Shown one piece after another: positions 7,911-16,000 of a stretch of 64,000 bases of DNA. Under the pieces are notes generated by a model. That model had not been told where the DNA came from. It searched no databases and was given only the letters and a program-made list of their open reading frames with translations. The translations under genes were made by a program, and so were the position numbers. Numbering within the stretch: position 1 is the stretch's first letter; the number at the start of each line of letters is the position of its first letter. The DNA is from Janibacter corallicola NBRC 107790 (GTDB taxonomy: Bacteria; Actinomycetota; Actinomycetes; Actinomycetales; Dermatophilaceae), in assembly GCF_001570965.1 (NCBI RefSeq), contig NZ_BCSR01000001.1:158294-222293 (forward strand). Reading direction: 5' to 3'.

Positions 7911-8904
7911 CCACGTGGGCACCACCCGACCGGTGGCGAAGGGGGGCGCCGACCCCCTTCGCCCGCGGCGGGCGCTGCTCGGTCTCCTCGCGGCCGCGCT
8001 CGTCTCGGTGGGGATCTACCTGACCATCGACCTGAGCGGCAACATCGCCTGGCTGCTCGAGCGGCGCGCGACGACGCTCGCGACGATGGTGCTCGTCTCC
8101 GTCGCGGTGGGGGCCGCGACCGTCGTCTTCCACACCGTGACCGCCAACCAGATCCTCACGCCCTCCATCATGGGCTTCGATGCGCTGTACGTGCTCATCC
8201 AGACGGTCGCGGTCACGACGCTCGGGGTGAGCGGGATCCACGGGGTCCCCACGGTCGTGGAGTTCGGCGTCGAGACGGTGATCATGGTGGGCCTCTCGCT
8301 GCTCCTCTACACGTGGCTGCTGCTGGACCTGCGCCGCAGCCTGCACCTGCTCGTCCTCGTCGGCGTCGTCATCGGCGGGCTCTTCCGCAGCATCTCCGAG
8401 CTGCTGCAGCGGGTCATGGACCCGACCGCCTTCGCGGTGCTGCAGGACCGTTTCTTCGCCGACTTCACCGGGCGCGACCAGGGCCTGCTGCTCATCGGGG
8501 CGATCATCGTCGCCGGGACCGGCCTGCTGCTGTGGCGCGGGCGCGGGGCGCTGGACGTCGTCTCGCTCGGGCGGGAGGTGAGCACGAGCCTCGGCGTCGA
8601 GCACCGCCGCGTCGTGCTCCTCTCGCTGACCGCGGTCGCGCTGCTCGTCGCCACCGCGACCGCGCTCGTCGGGCCCACGAGCTTCTTCGGGCTCCTCGTC
8701 GCCCACCTGGCCTACCGGCTCGTCGGCAGCACGAAGCACGAGCACACGCTGCCCGCCGCCGCGCTGGCCTCGGTGGTCTGCCTCGTCGGGGGGCAGCTGC
8801 TCTTCGAGCGGGTCCTCGGCTTCGAGGGGTCGCTGTCCATGGTCGTCGAGTTCCTCGGCGGCATCCTCTTCATCGCCCTGCTACTGGGACGGAGCCGCGC
8901 ATGA
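7900..8904 (+). CDS. FecCD-family siderophore ABC permease, second subunit
   Basis: 334 aa, GTG start inside the end of the previous permease. Polytopic, with LLERRATTLATMVLVSVAVG and the late signature LVGPTSFFGLLVAHLAYRLVG (coupling region). It pairs with the first FecCD subunit to make a heterodimeric channel. The first 25 residues are odd: VAKGGADPLRPRRAL is encoded by two facing copies of the dispersed CGAAGGGGG sequence (7936-7962), so this cytoplasmic leader may have been shaped by the DNA motif rather than by protein function. Its TGA overlaps the next ATG by 4 nt. Confidence 0.92.
   Translation: MSVDHVGTTRPVAKGGADPLRPRRALLGLLAAALVSVGIYLTIDLSGNIAWLLERRATTLATMVLVSVAVGAATVVFHTVTANQILTPSIMGFDALYVLIQTVAVTTLGVSGIHGVPTVVEFGVETVIMVGLSLLLYTWLLLDLRRSLHLLVLVGVVIGGLFRSISELLQRVMDPTAFAVLQDRFFADFTGRDQGLLLIGAIIVAGTGLLLWRGRGALDVVSLGREVSTSLGVEHRRVVLLSLTAVALLVATATALVGPTSFFGLLVAHLAYRLVGSTKHEHTLPAAALASVVCLVGGQLLFERVLGFEGSLSMVVEFLGGILFIALLLGRSRA
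7936..7962. repeat. Inverted pair of the dispersed CGAAGGGGG motif
   Basis: GCGAAGGGGG at 7936-7945 faces CCCCCTTCGC at 7953-7962: perfect 10-nt arms with a 7-nt loop, inside the 5' end of the second permease gene. It forces the rare Leu codon CTT in Asp-Pro-Leu-Arg. It is one of two perfectly paired copies seen in the window. Confidence 0.8.
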
Positions 8905-9728
8905 TCTCCCTGACCGATGTCACGAAGTCCTACGACGGCACGGTCGTCGTCGACGGGGTGCGCCTCGACCTGCCCGAGGGCGGCGTCACTGCCCTCGTCG
9001 GACCGAACGGCGCCGGCAAGTCGACCCTGCTCTCGTGCATCGCCCGGCTGCTGCAGCCCGACTCCGGGCGGGTGACCGTCGACGGGCTGGACGTCTTCAC
9101 CGCCCGCTCGGACGAGATCGCCCGGCGCCTGGCGATCCTGCGCCAGGACAACCACCTCGCGGTGCGGCTCACCGTGCGCGACCTCGTCGCCTTCGGCCGC
9201 TACCCCCACCAGCGGGGGCGCTCCCGGATCGGGGGGCTGCGGCCGGACGCGGAGGACGTGGCCCAGATCGATCGGGCGATCGGGCTGCTGGAGCTGGAGG
9301 AGCTGGAGGGGCGTTACCTCGACGAGGTCTCCGGCGGGCAGCGGCAGCGGGCCTTCGTCGCGATGGTGCTCGCCCAGGACACCGACTACCTGCTGCTCGA
9401 CGAGCCGCTGAACAACCTCGACCTGCGCCACTCGGCGCAGATGATGCACCTGCTGCGGCGGGCGGCCGACGAGCTCGGCAAGACGGTGCTCGTCGTCGTC
9501 CACGACATCAACGCGGCCTCGGTCGTCGCGGACGAGATCGTCGCGCTGCGCGACGGGCGGGTCATCGCGGCGGGCAGTCCCGAGGAGATCATGCACCCGC
9601 ACCTGCTGGAGGAGATCTTCCAGGTGCCGGTGAGCGTCCACGACGTCGACGGGCAACGGATCGCGCTGCACTTCACCCGCGCCGGGGCGCTCGCGGCCGT
9701 CCCTCAGGTGCGCACCGAGAGCGCCTGA
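8901..9728 (+). CDS. Siderophore ABC transporter ATP-binding protein (FepC/FecE type)
   Basis: 275 aa, started at the ATG at 8901, which overlaps the permease stop as ATGA. Walker A GPNGAGKST is at residues 34-42, the Q-loop near RQDNHLAV (81-88), the ABC signature VSGGQ at 143-147, Walker B LLLDEP at 164-169 and the switch His in VVVHDINAA. It energises ferric siderophore uptake from the cytoplasmic face. It closes the four-gene operon. Its last 25 nt overlap the convergent lipid kinase gene, so the operon must terminate within or beyond that gene. Confidence 0.95.
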   Translation: MISLTDVTKSYDGTVVVDGVRLDLPEGGVTALVGPNGAGKSTLLSCIARLLQPDSGRVTVDGLDVFTARSDEIARRLAILRQDNHLAVRLTVRDLVAFGRYPHQRGRSRIGGLRPDAEDVAQIDRAIGLLELEELEGRYLDEVSGGQRQRAFVAMVLAQDTDYLLLDEPLNNLDLRHSAQMMHLLRRAADELGKTVLVVVHDINAASVVADEIVALRDGRVIAAGSPEEIMHPHLLEEIFQVPVSVHDVDGQRIALHFTRAGALAAVPQVRTESA

Positions 9729-10591
9729 GGCTCGCACCGCAGCCGCAGCCGAGCCACCGGTCCGTAGGTGTCGCCGTCCAGCTGGACCAGCAACGGGTCC
9801 TCGGCGGTGATCTCCAGCGTGGCCGCGGGCCGGGTGCGCAGCCCGGCCACGTCGCGGCGGTGACCGAGGACCCCCTTCGCCGCCACCGCCAACCACTGGT
9901 CCGGCCGGCGGACGATGACCTCGAGGACGTCGAAGAGGCCGTCGTCCAGGGCCCCGCCGGGGGCGAGTGTCACGCCTGCCCGGACCCGGGAGCAGTTGGC
10001 CGCGAGGATGCTCCAGGCGAGCATCTCCCGCGGGTCGTCGCCGTCGTGGCGGACCGTGACCGGCACCGGTCGGCGCAGCGCGTGCCGGGCCGCGGGCGTG
10101 AGGTAGGCGGGCCAGCCGAGCCGGTCCTTCAGCTCCGGGCGGGTCGCCGCGACGGTCGCCGCGTCGTGACCCATCCCCGCCAGCACGACGAAGGGCTGCT
10201 CGTCCTCGTCCTCGTCGATCCGGGCGAGACCGAGGTCGAGCGCCCGCGGGGTACCGCGCAGGGCGGTCTGCAGCGCGCCGGTGACGTCGGTGGGCAGCCC
10301 GAGGTTGTGTGCCAGCAGGTTGGCGGTGCCGATCGGGACGATGCCGAGCTCGGCGCCGCTGCCGGCGAGGCCCTGGGCGACCGCCCGGGTGGTGCCGTCA
10401 CCGCCGGCCGCGAGGACCAGCTCGGCGCCTGCCTCCGTCGCGGCCCGGGCCTGGGACCGGCCGGTCTCCTCGCGGCTGGTCAGCGCCACGATGGGCTCCG
10501 GCCAGCCGGCATCCTGCGCGGCGTCGGCGAGGCCGTCCAGCGCCCGCTCCCACCCGGCCCGGGTCGGGTTGGCGACGATCGCCGTCCTCAC
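9704..10591 (-). CDS. Diacylglycerol-kinase-fold lipid kinase (YegS/BmrU/DgkB-like)
   Basis: 295 aa. The ATP-binding signature GGDGT sits at residues 63-67 (AAGGDGTTRAVAQGL), followed by GIVPIGTANLLAHNLGLP, the conserved P-x-GTxN-x(2)A-x(2)L motif of the DAGK catalytic domain. These soluble or membrane-associated enzymes phosphorylate diacylglycerol, sphingoid or related lipids. The start at 10591 is ATG, beginning MRTAIVANPTRAG with the usual NP-x-(A/S)G. It lies 10 nt after the YncE-like gene end on the same strand and overlaps the ABC ATPase tail convergently. Confidence 0.9.
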   Translation of the reverse strand: MRTAIVANPTRAGWERALDGLADAAQDAGWPEPIVALTSREETGRSQARAATEAGAELVLAAGGDGTTRAVAQGLAGSGAELGIVPIGTANLLAHNLGLPTDVTGALQTALRGTPRALDLGLARIDEDEDEQPFVVLAGMGHDAATVAATRPELKDRLGWPAYLTPAARHALRRPVPVTVRHDGDDPREMLAWSILAANCSRVRAGVTLAPGGALDDGLFDVLEVIVRRPDQWLAVAAKGVLGHRRDVAGLRTRPAATLEITAEDPLLVQLDGDTYGPVARLRLRCEPQALSVRT

Positions 10592-10601
10592 CGGCGCCGG
10601 C

Positions 10602-11906
10602 TCACTTCTTCTCGTGCGCGTCGTCGAAGACGAGGATCGTCCCGCCGTAGCAGGCCACCCACACCCGCTTCTTGGTCGGCTCGTAGGTGATGCCGATCGG
10701 GTGCGCGTCGGTCTGCACGGTCTGCACGACCTCCATGTCGTCGGTGAGGATCTTGCTCATCGTGGAGTCGTCGTAGTTGACCGCGTACACGGCTGCGCCG
10801 TCGGGGCTGATCGTCATCGATCGGGGTCGGTTGCCGACGCTCGCCGTGTCGACCACCTCACCGCTCTTCGCGTCCACCTTGCTGATGGTGTTCGCGCCGT
10901 TGTTGGTGATGTAGAGGTACGTGCCGTCCGGGGAGAGCACGAGGTGGCGCGGGCCGTCCCCGGTCGAGACGAAGTCGGTGACGTCGCCGGAGGCCAGGTC
11001 GACCTTGACGGTGTGGTCGCTGCCCATGAGCGCGACGTAGGCGGTCTTGCTGTCGTCGGTGACCTCGATGCCGCGCGGGTTGTCCCCGCCCAGCGGGATC
11101 GTCTTGACGGTCTTGCCCTTCTTCACGTCGACGACCGAGAGGTCCATGGAGCACCAGTTGGTGACGAGCACCTGCTTGCCGTCGGGGGTGGCGGCGACGT
11201 ACTTCGGCACCGCGCCGACCTCGATGGCGTCCTCGATCTGCAGGCTCTTGGTGTCGATCTTGTACAGGTAGGAGTTGGAGATGCCCTGCGGGCCGGCGCA
11301 GGCGTCGGCGCCCTCGGGGAGGAAGTTCTGCCCGTACATCGAGTAGTTGCTCACCCACGCGGTGTCACCGTCGGGGCTGAAGGCCATCTCGACCGGCGCG
11401 CCCTGGCTCTGGCCGGGGTGGCCCTTGATGCCGAAGTCGGCCAGCTCGACGGTGTCGCTGATCGTCTTCTGCAGCGCACCGGCGGCAGTGAAGACGCTCA
11501 TGGTGTGGGTGTACATCATGTTCTGCGCGAAGACCTGGCCCCTGTCCGAGGCCACGACCGACTTCGGGCTGAGCTCCCCGGAGATGCGCTGGACCTGGAT
11601 CAGGTCGGACTTCGCGGGCTTCGCCTCCTTGCCGATCTCGTCGACCGGGGTCTCCTTCGGCGCGGGGGACTCCACCTTGTCGGGGGTCGTCGGTGAGGAG
11701 GAGGCGTCCTTCTTCTTCTCGTCCTCATCCTGCTTGCCGGAGGTCTGGGAGGTCGTGGAGCTGGCGGACGCCTGCTGCTCGCCTCCTTCGTCGACGGCCG
11801 TGACGACCCGCCACAGGGCGAGCAGCAGGACGATGACGACGGCGACCGCGACGACGAGCGCGATCCGTCGGCGCGCGGTGTCGGCGGACTCGTTGTTGGT
11901 GTTCAC
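10602..11906 (-). CDS. Membrane-anchored YncE-like beta-propeller protein
   Basis: 434 aa. Residues 1-15 are polar and followed by a single hydrophobic segment (IALVVAVAVVIVLLLALWRVV, about 14-35). A Ser/Thr/Lys-rich linker to about residue 100 comes next. The rest is a beta-propeller of YVTN/YncE repeats, visible as SPDG-x-Y-x-TNNGANTISKVDAKSGEVVDT and NRPRSMTISPDGAAVYAVNYDDST. The layout predicts an anchored extracellular propeller. The family binds various ligands; no enzyme activity can be assigned. Ends 10 nt before the lipid kinase start, so co-transcription is likely. Confidence 0.82.
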   Translation of the reverse strand: MNTNNESADTARRRIALVVAVAVVIVLLLALWRVVTAVDEGGEQQASASSTTSQTSGKQDEDEKKKDASSSPTTPDKVESPAPKETPVDEIGKEAKPAKSDLIQVQRISGELSPKSVVASDRGQVFAQNMMYTHTMSVFTAAGALQKTISDTVELADFGIKGHPGQSQGAPVEMAFSPDGDTAWVSNYSMYGQNFLPEGADACAGPQGISNSYLYKIDTKSLQIEDAIEVGAVPKYVAATPDGKQVLVTNWCSMDLSVVDVKKGKTVKTIPLGGDNPRGIEVTDDSKTAYVALMGSDHTVKVDLASGDVTDFVSTGDGPRHLVLSPDGTYLYITNNGANTISKVDAKSGEVVDTASVGNRPRSMTISPDGAAVYAVNYDDSTMSKILTDDMEVVQTVQTDAHPIGITYEPTKKRVWVACYGGTILVFDDAHEKK

Positions 11907-12013
11907 GAAAGCAGCTCCCCTGGGTGTGACGACTCCGCCCCGAGGTTAGTGGACGGGGCCGGGATCGCCCGGGGGACGCACCGACGGGCATCGACCCTTG
12001 GTTCACTGGTGGC

Positions 12014-12815
12014 GTGGCACAGCAGGTCTTCCGGATGGATGTCGACGGGCACCATCACCGGGTCGAGAGGACCGTGGGGCGGACGTGGAAGAACTCCGCC
12101 ACCTGGTGGCGGGACGGCGAGCAGGTCGCGTCGCTGGAGGAGCCGGAGCGCGAGCTCACCCTTTCCCCGGAGGAGGACGACCCTCTCGCCGGGACGGCCG
12201 GTGCCGTGGTCGTGTGCTTCACCGCCACCGGCTCGCCGCTGCGGGCCACCCATTTCTCGGGGGAGCGCGCCGACGCGCTCCTCGCCGCTCTCCTCAACCG
12301 TCGCGGCCTGGACCTGGAGCCGGAGCCGGGTAGCCCCGCCCGCCCTCCGGGAGGAGCGGATGCGCGCCCGTCCGGTGCTCTACGCGAGCCGGCACGTGGC
12401 CGCCGGAGCGGCCACGGTGCTCCTCCCCGTCGCTGGCGCGGCGGTGCTCGTCTGGCTGCTGGCGCGGATCCCCTCCGACGTGCTCCCGGACCTGCCTGCC
12501 ATCCCGTGGCCCGACCTGCCGGCGATCCCCTGGCCGGACTGGCAGCTGCCCGGGTGGCTCGGCCGGATCATCGACCAGGCCCGCTACGTGGTCCCCGTGC
12601 TGCTCGGGATCCTGTGGGCCCGCAGGGAGGTGTCCCGCCGCCGGAGCCAGGACGAGCTGCGTGAGCGGGTGCGAGGGTCAGGCGTGCGGGACGTCCCGGC
12701 GGACGAAACCGAGCAGGCCGAGCGCCACGAGGAGCAGCCCGAGGCCGCCGGCGACGAGGGCGCCGGTGACGTCGAGGGACTCGGCCGGGACGTTGCCGAC
12801 GAGGCCGAAGGGTGA
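12014..12815 (+). pseudogene. Hypothetical membrane protein gene with an apparent +1 frameshift near 12335-12345
   Basis: Two overlapping reading frames together make one plausible protein. The first, from ATG at 12014, gives MAQQVFRMDVDGHHHRVERTV to DLEPEPGSPA, a compact N-terminal domain. After about 12338 this frame becomes low-complexity Arg/Pro/Ala. The frame one base over resumes with ALREERMRARPVLYASRHV, a transmembrane helix (GAATVLLPVAGAAVLVWLLA), a Pro-Trp repeat built on PWPDLPAI, and a second helix (YVVPVLLGILWA) with a basic tail. Dropping one C in the C-rich run agccccgcccgccc would join them. From memory, related actinobacterial proteins are single genes of this architecture. 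The downstream frame ends at 12815, inside the antisense ABC permease, a 138-nt overlap. A sequencing error cannot be excluded; the downstream half could also start alone at ATG 12360. Confidence 0.6.
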
Positions 12816-14267
12816 CCACTCGACGAGCGCCTCGGGCAGGTCGAGCCCGGGGCCCATGTAGCCGACGACGGCCGCGATCGCGAAGACCGCCCAGACCACC
12901 GGTTGCAGGCGCGGCAGCCAGCCGAAGAGCGCCACCGACAGGCCGCCGAGGAGCAGCGCCACCGGGAGGTGGTCGGCGCCTGCACGCAGCAGGGTCCCGA
13001 CCCATTCGGAGTCCCCGAGGGCGGCGGCCGTCGTGAGTGCGAGGGCAAGGCTGCCGACGACGGCCACGACGAGGGTGCCGACCGCGACGACGACGAGGTG
13101 GGGGAGCAGCCAGGCGACCCGGCCGCGCGGCGCGCTCAGCGCCAGCTCGAGCCGACCGGAGGTCTCCTCGGTGCGCAGCGAGCCGAGGGACTGCAGGACC
13201 GACCCGCTGACGAGCATGGAGAGGAGCAGCACGAACATCGCGCTCATCGACTTCACGATGCCCTCCTCGCCGCCGGCGAGGAAGGCCGCGAGGTCGGGGT
13301 TGCCCTGCACGGCGTCGATGACGGTCTGGGTCAGCGATCCGTAGGTGCCCATGAGGATCGCGACGAGCACCGCCCAGCCGAGGATCCCGCCACGCCGGTC
13401 GCGCACGGCCAGGCCGAAGGGGTGGAGCAGGGCCGGCGCGGCCCGCTCCGGGCCGGTGCTCGGGGCGATGAGCGAGGCACCGACGTCCCGCCGGGCGGAG
13501 AGCACGAGGGCCAGGCCGAGCAGCGCGAGGGTCACCACCGCGCTCACGACGAAGGGGGTCCACCTCAGCTGCCCGAAGGCGGCCACCTGGTCCTGCCAGC
13601 CGTGCGGGGAGAGCCACACGACCCAGGTGTGGTCGATGGCGCCGGCGCCGCGCACGATGTAGGCCACGAGCATGATCGCCAGACCGGCGCCCCAGACCGA
13701 GCGGCTGTGCCCGAAGGCCTGCGCGAGCAGGGCGGTGACACCGACGAAGACCGCTCCGAGGGCCACGATCGACCCGCCGAAGGCGAGCGCGCCGGCGACC
13801 TCGGTGCCGCTGCCGACGAAGATCACGGCGGTGAGCGCGCCGAGGGCGAGGAAGGAGAGCAGCGCGACGAGCACGGCCGCCACGAGCGGTGCCTGGCGCC
13901 CCATCCGCGAGGCGAGCAGCAGCTCGAGCCGCCCTGCCTCCTCCTCCCGGCGGGTCCCGCGGACGGTGAGCGCGATCGCCATGACGGGCAGGCCGAAGCC
14001 GAAGACGAAGCCGAGCTCGTTGGCGAGCGTCCCGCCGAGGGTCCCCAGCCCGGCGACGTCGCCGTTGAGCATCCGCAGCGCTGGGGAGTCGCTCGAGTCG
14101 GCATAGCTGCGCAGCTTCGCCGGGGTGTCGTAGAGGTCGGTGATCGAGCCGGCGGTGAGGGCGACGACCGCGGCCAGGCCGATGACCCAGGCGCTCGCCC
14201 CCTTCCACCCGGTGCGCCACTGCACCCGCAGGCTCGTCCCGACGCCGGTGGTGCTGATGCTGTTCAT
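12678..14267 (-). CDS. ABC-2 type exporter permease (polyketide/antibiotic exporter type)
   Basis: 529 aa from the ATG at 14267. About twelve hydrophobic segments are arranged as two similar halves, each with a conserved element: TRREEEAGRLELLLASRMGR in the first and LRTEETSGRLELALSAPRGR in the second. This (R/T)-EE-x-GRLEL element is the hallmark of the actinobacterial large ABC-2 exporters such as those near antibiotic resistance genes. Start overlaps the ATPase stop by 4 nt. Substrate unknown; the TetR gene upstream suggests an inducible drug or lipid exporter. Confidence 0.88.
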   Translation of the reverse strand: MNSISTTGVGTSLRVQWRTGWKGASAWVIGLAAVVALTAGSITDLYDTPAKLRSYADSSDSPALRMLNGDVAGLGTLGGTLANELGFVFGFGLPVMAIALTVRGTRREEEAGRLELLLASRMGRQAPLVAAVLVALLSFLALGALTAVIFVGSGTEVAGALAFGGSIVALGAVFVGVTALLAQAFGHSRSVWGAGLAIMLVAYIVRGAGAIDHTWVVWLSPHGWQDQVAAFGQLRWTPFVVSAVVTLALLGLALVLSARRDVGASLIAPSTGPERAAPALLHPFGLAVRDRRGGILGWAVLVAILMGTYGSLTQTVIDAVQGNPDLAAFLAGGEEGIVKSMSAMFVLLLSMLVSGSVLQSLGSLRTEETSGRLELALSAPRGRVAWLLPHLVVVAVGTLVVAVVGSLALALTTAAALGDSEWVGTLLRAGADHLPVALLLGGLSVALFGWLPRLQPVVWAVFAIAAVVGYMGPGLDLPEALVEWSPFGLVGNVPAESLDVTGALVAGGLGLLLVALGLLGFVRRDVPHA

Positions 14268-15232
14268 CGCGCCTCGGCCCCCTGGCCCCGGTCGCTGGGG
14301 TGCGACGAGCCCTGGCGAGGAGCCTCGAAGGGCCCGTCCCCGCGGTACTGCTCGAGGAAGAGATCGTCCAGGCTCGGCGGGGTGATCGTCAGGGTGTGCA
14401 CGCCGGCCGCGTGCAGCCGGCCCACGACCTCGGCGACCGCTGTGGCGTCCACGTGGCAGCGCACCTCGGGACGACCGTCGCTGCTCGACTCCGCGAGGCC
14501 GGTGACCCCGGGGATGCCGTCGAGGTCGACCGCCGTGTCGGTCACGGCATGCACCTGGCTGCTCGTGCTGCGCCGCAGGTCCGCGAGGGTCCCGCTCGTC
14601 ACGGCCCGCCCGGCGCGGATGATCGTCACCCGGTCGGCGAGGGCCTCGACCTCGCCGAGGATGTGGCTGGAGAGGAGCACCGTGGTGCCCTCCTCGACGC
14701 GCTCGCGCACGCAGTCCTGGAAGACCTGCTCCATGAGCGGGTCCAGCCCCGAGGTCGGCTCGTCGAGCAGGAGCAGGTCGACGTCGGCGGCGAGGGCGGC
14801 GATGAGGGAGACCTTCTGCTTGTTGCCGGTCGAGTAGTCGCGGGTCTTCTTCCTCGTGTCGAGGTCGAAGCGCTCGACCAGGTCGGCGCGTCTCCCTTCG
14901 TCCAGCCCGCCGTGCGCCCGCCCGAGGACGTCGATGCACTGCCCGCCGGTCAGCCCGGGCCAGAGGGTCACGCCGGCGGGGACGTAGGCGAGGCGTTGGT
15001 GCAGCTCGACGGCGTCGTGCCACGGGTCGCCGCCGAGGAGCTCCACGGTGCCGCGATCGGCGCGGGTGAGGCCGAGCAGCACGCGGATGGTGGTGGACTT
15101 GCCGGCGCCGTTGGGGCCGAGGAAGCCGTGCACCTCGCCGCGGGTGACGTCGAGGTCGAGCCCGTCGAGGGCGTGGGTGCGGCCGTAGGTCTTGTGCAGG
15201 TCGGCGGTGTGGATGATCGGGGTGTCGCTCAT
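14264..15232 (-). CDS. ABC exporter ATP-binding protein
   Basis: 322 aa. Walker A GPNGAGKST is at residues 39-47 and Walker B with D-loop is LLLLDEPTSGLDP. The signature is the variant YSTGNKQK rather than LSGGQ, which is characteristic of this exporter subfamily. A C-terminal extension of about 90 aa follows the nucleotide-binding domain. It powers the permease encoded immediately downstream (4-nt overlap) and starts 3 nt after the TetR gene ends, giving a regulator-ATPase-permease operon. Confidence 0.92.
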   Translation of the reverse strand: MSDTPIIHTADLHKTYGRTHALDGLDLDVTRGEVHGFLGPNGAGKSTTIRVLLGLTRADRGTVELLGGDPWHDAVELHQRLAYVPAGVTLWPGLTGGQCIDVLGRAHGGLDEGRRADLVERFDLDTRKKTRDYSTGNKQKVSLIAALAADVDLLLLDEPTSGLDPLMEQVFQDCVRERVEEGTTVLLSSHILGEVEALADRVTIIRAGRAVTSGTLADLRRSTSSQVHAVTDTAVDLDGIPGVTGLAESSSDGRPEVRCHVDATAVAEVVGRLHAAGVHTLTITPPSLDDLFLEQYRGDGPFEAPRQGSSHPSDRGQGAEAR

Positions 15233-15235
15233 GTC

Positions 15236-15871
15236 CTACTCCTGCGCGGAGGGGTGGGTGCTGCCGGTGAAGAGGGCGCCGTAGACGCTCATGGACTCCG
15301 CCGCCCACTGCGGCAGACCGTCCCCGAGCGGGTCGGTGCCCAGGACCTCCCGCCACTGGTCGGCGAGGAGGAAGAGGCCGAAGTCCGCGGTCATGCAGAT
15401 CGCGGCGCGGATGCGGGGGTTCTCCCCGGCGTCGATGACCCCCGCGGCGTCCCAGGCCTTGAAGACCTCGACGGTGCGGGTGTGCCAGCTGCGGATGAGG
15501 TCGGTCCCCACCGGGTCGCCGGAGAGCAGCAGGCGGCGCAGGTACCGGGGCATCGCCGCGAGGGTGCCGTCGAGGGCCTCCGGCGCGACGAGCTCGGCGA
15601 TGGAGCCCCAGTTCCCGGCCGCGAGGTCGGTGGTGACGTCGGGTTGGGAGCTGCGGTCGATGAGGTCGTCCAGCCAGGCGCGCACGTGCTCCACGACCGC
15701 GTCGCGGAGCCCGTCCTTCGAGCCGAAGTGGTGGACCACCAGCGCTGGGGACACGCCGGCCTGCTCGGCGATCTGGCGCATCGTGACCATCCCCTCGCCG
15801 TGCTCGGCGAAGAGCTCCAGGGCGGTGTCGCGGATGCGTGCCCGGGCAGTGCGGTCATCTGCTGAACTCAT
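15236..15871 (-). CDS. TetR-family transcriptional repressor
   Basis: 211 aa. The N-terminal HTH is clear: ALELFAEHGEGMVTMRQIAEQAGVSPALVVHHFGSKDGLRDAVVEHV, residues about 17-63, with the recognition helix PALVVHHFGSK. The C-terminal helical domain should bind a small ligand. It is the first gene of the exporter operon. A 24-bp inverted repeat covers its own start codon (15858-15881), strongly suggesting autorepression and co-regulation of the ABC genes. Confidence 0.93.
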   Translation of the reverse strand: MSSADDRTARARIRDTALELFAEHGEGMVTMRQIAEQAGVSPALVVHHFGSKDGLRDAVVEHVRAWLDDLIDRSSQPDVTTDLAAGNWGSIAELVAPEALDGTLAAMPRYLRRLLLSGDPVGTDLIRSWHTRTVEVFKAWDAAGVIDAGENPRIRAAICMTADFGLFLLADQWREVLGTDPLGDGLPQWAAESMSVYGALFTGSTHPSAQE

Positions 15872-15881
15872 GTTCAGCAGA
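15858..15881. promoter_or_regulatory. Palindromic operator covering the tetR start codon
   Basis: TCTGCTGAAC, spacer TCAT, GTTCAGCAGA: perfect 10-nt inverted arms. The ATG of the leftward tetR gene is in the spacer. A further half-site-like CTGAAC occurs about 12 nt further upstream on the gene's strand (within 15891-15899). The geometry is typical of a TetR dimer site and implies that the repressor blocks transcription start or early elongation of its own operon. Confidence 0.8.
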
Positions 15882-16000
15882 CTAAACCGTTGTTCAGATC
15901 AAGGCAACCGGGCGCAGGGTGACCTTGCTGCACTGGACGGACCCGCGGGGGCCGGGTGTCGACGTCCGCCGCTCGCGCCCCCGCAGGTCGTGTGGGGTGA

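Noticed and set aside
12903..14837. 644-aa plus-strand open frame opposite the ABC exporter genes
   Set aside because: It is antisense to clear ABC permease and ATPase genes, low-complexity Arg/Glu/His/Gly-rich, and carries no domain motif; typical high-G+C shadow.
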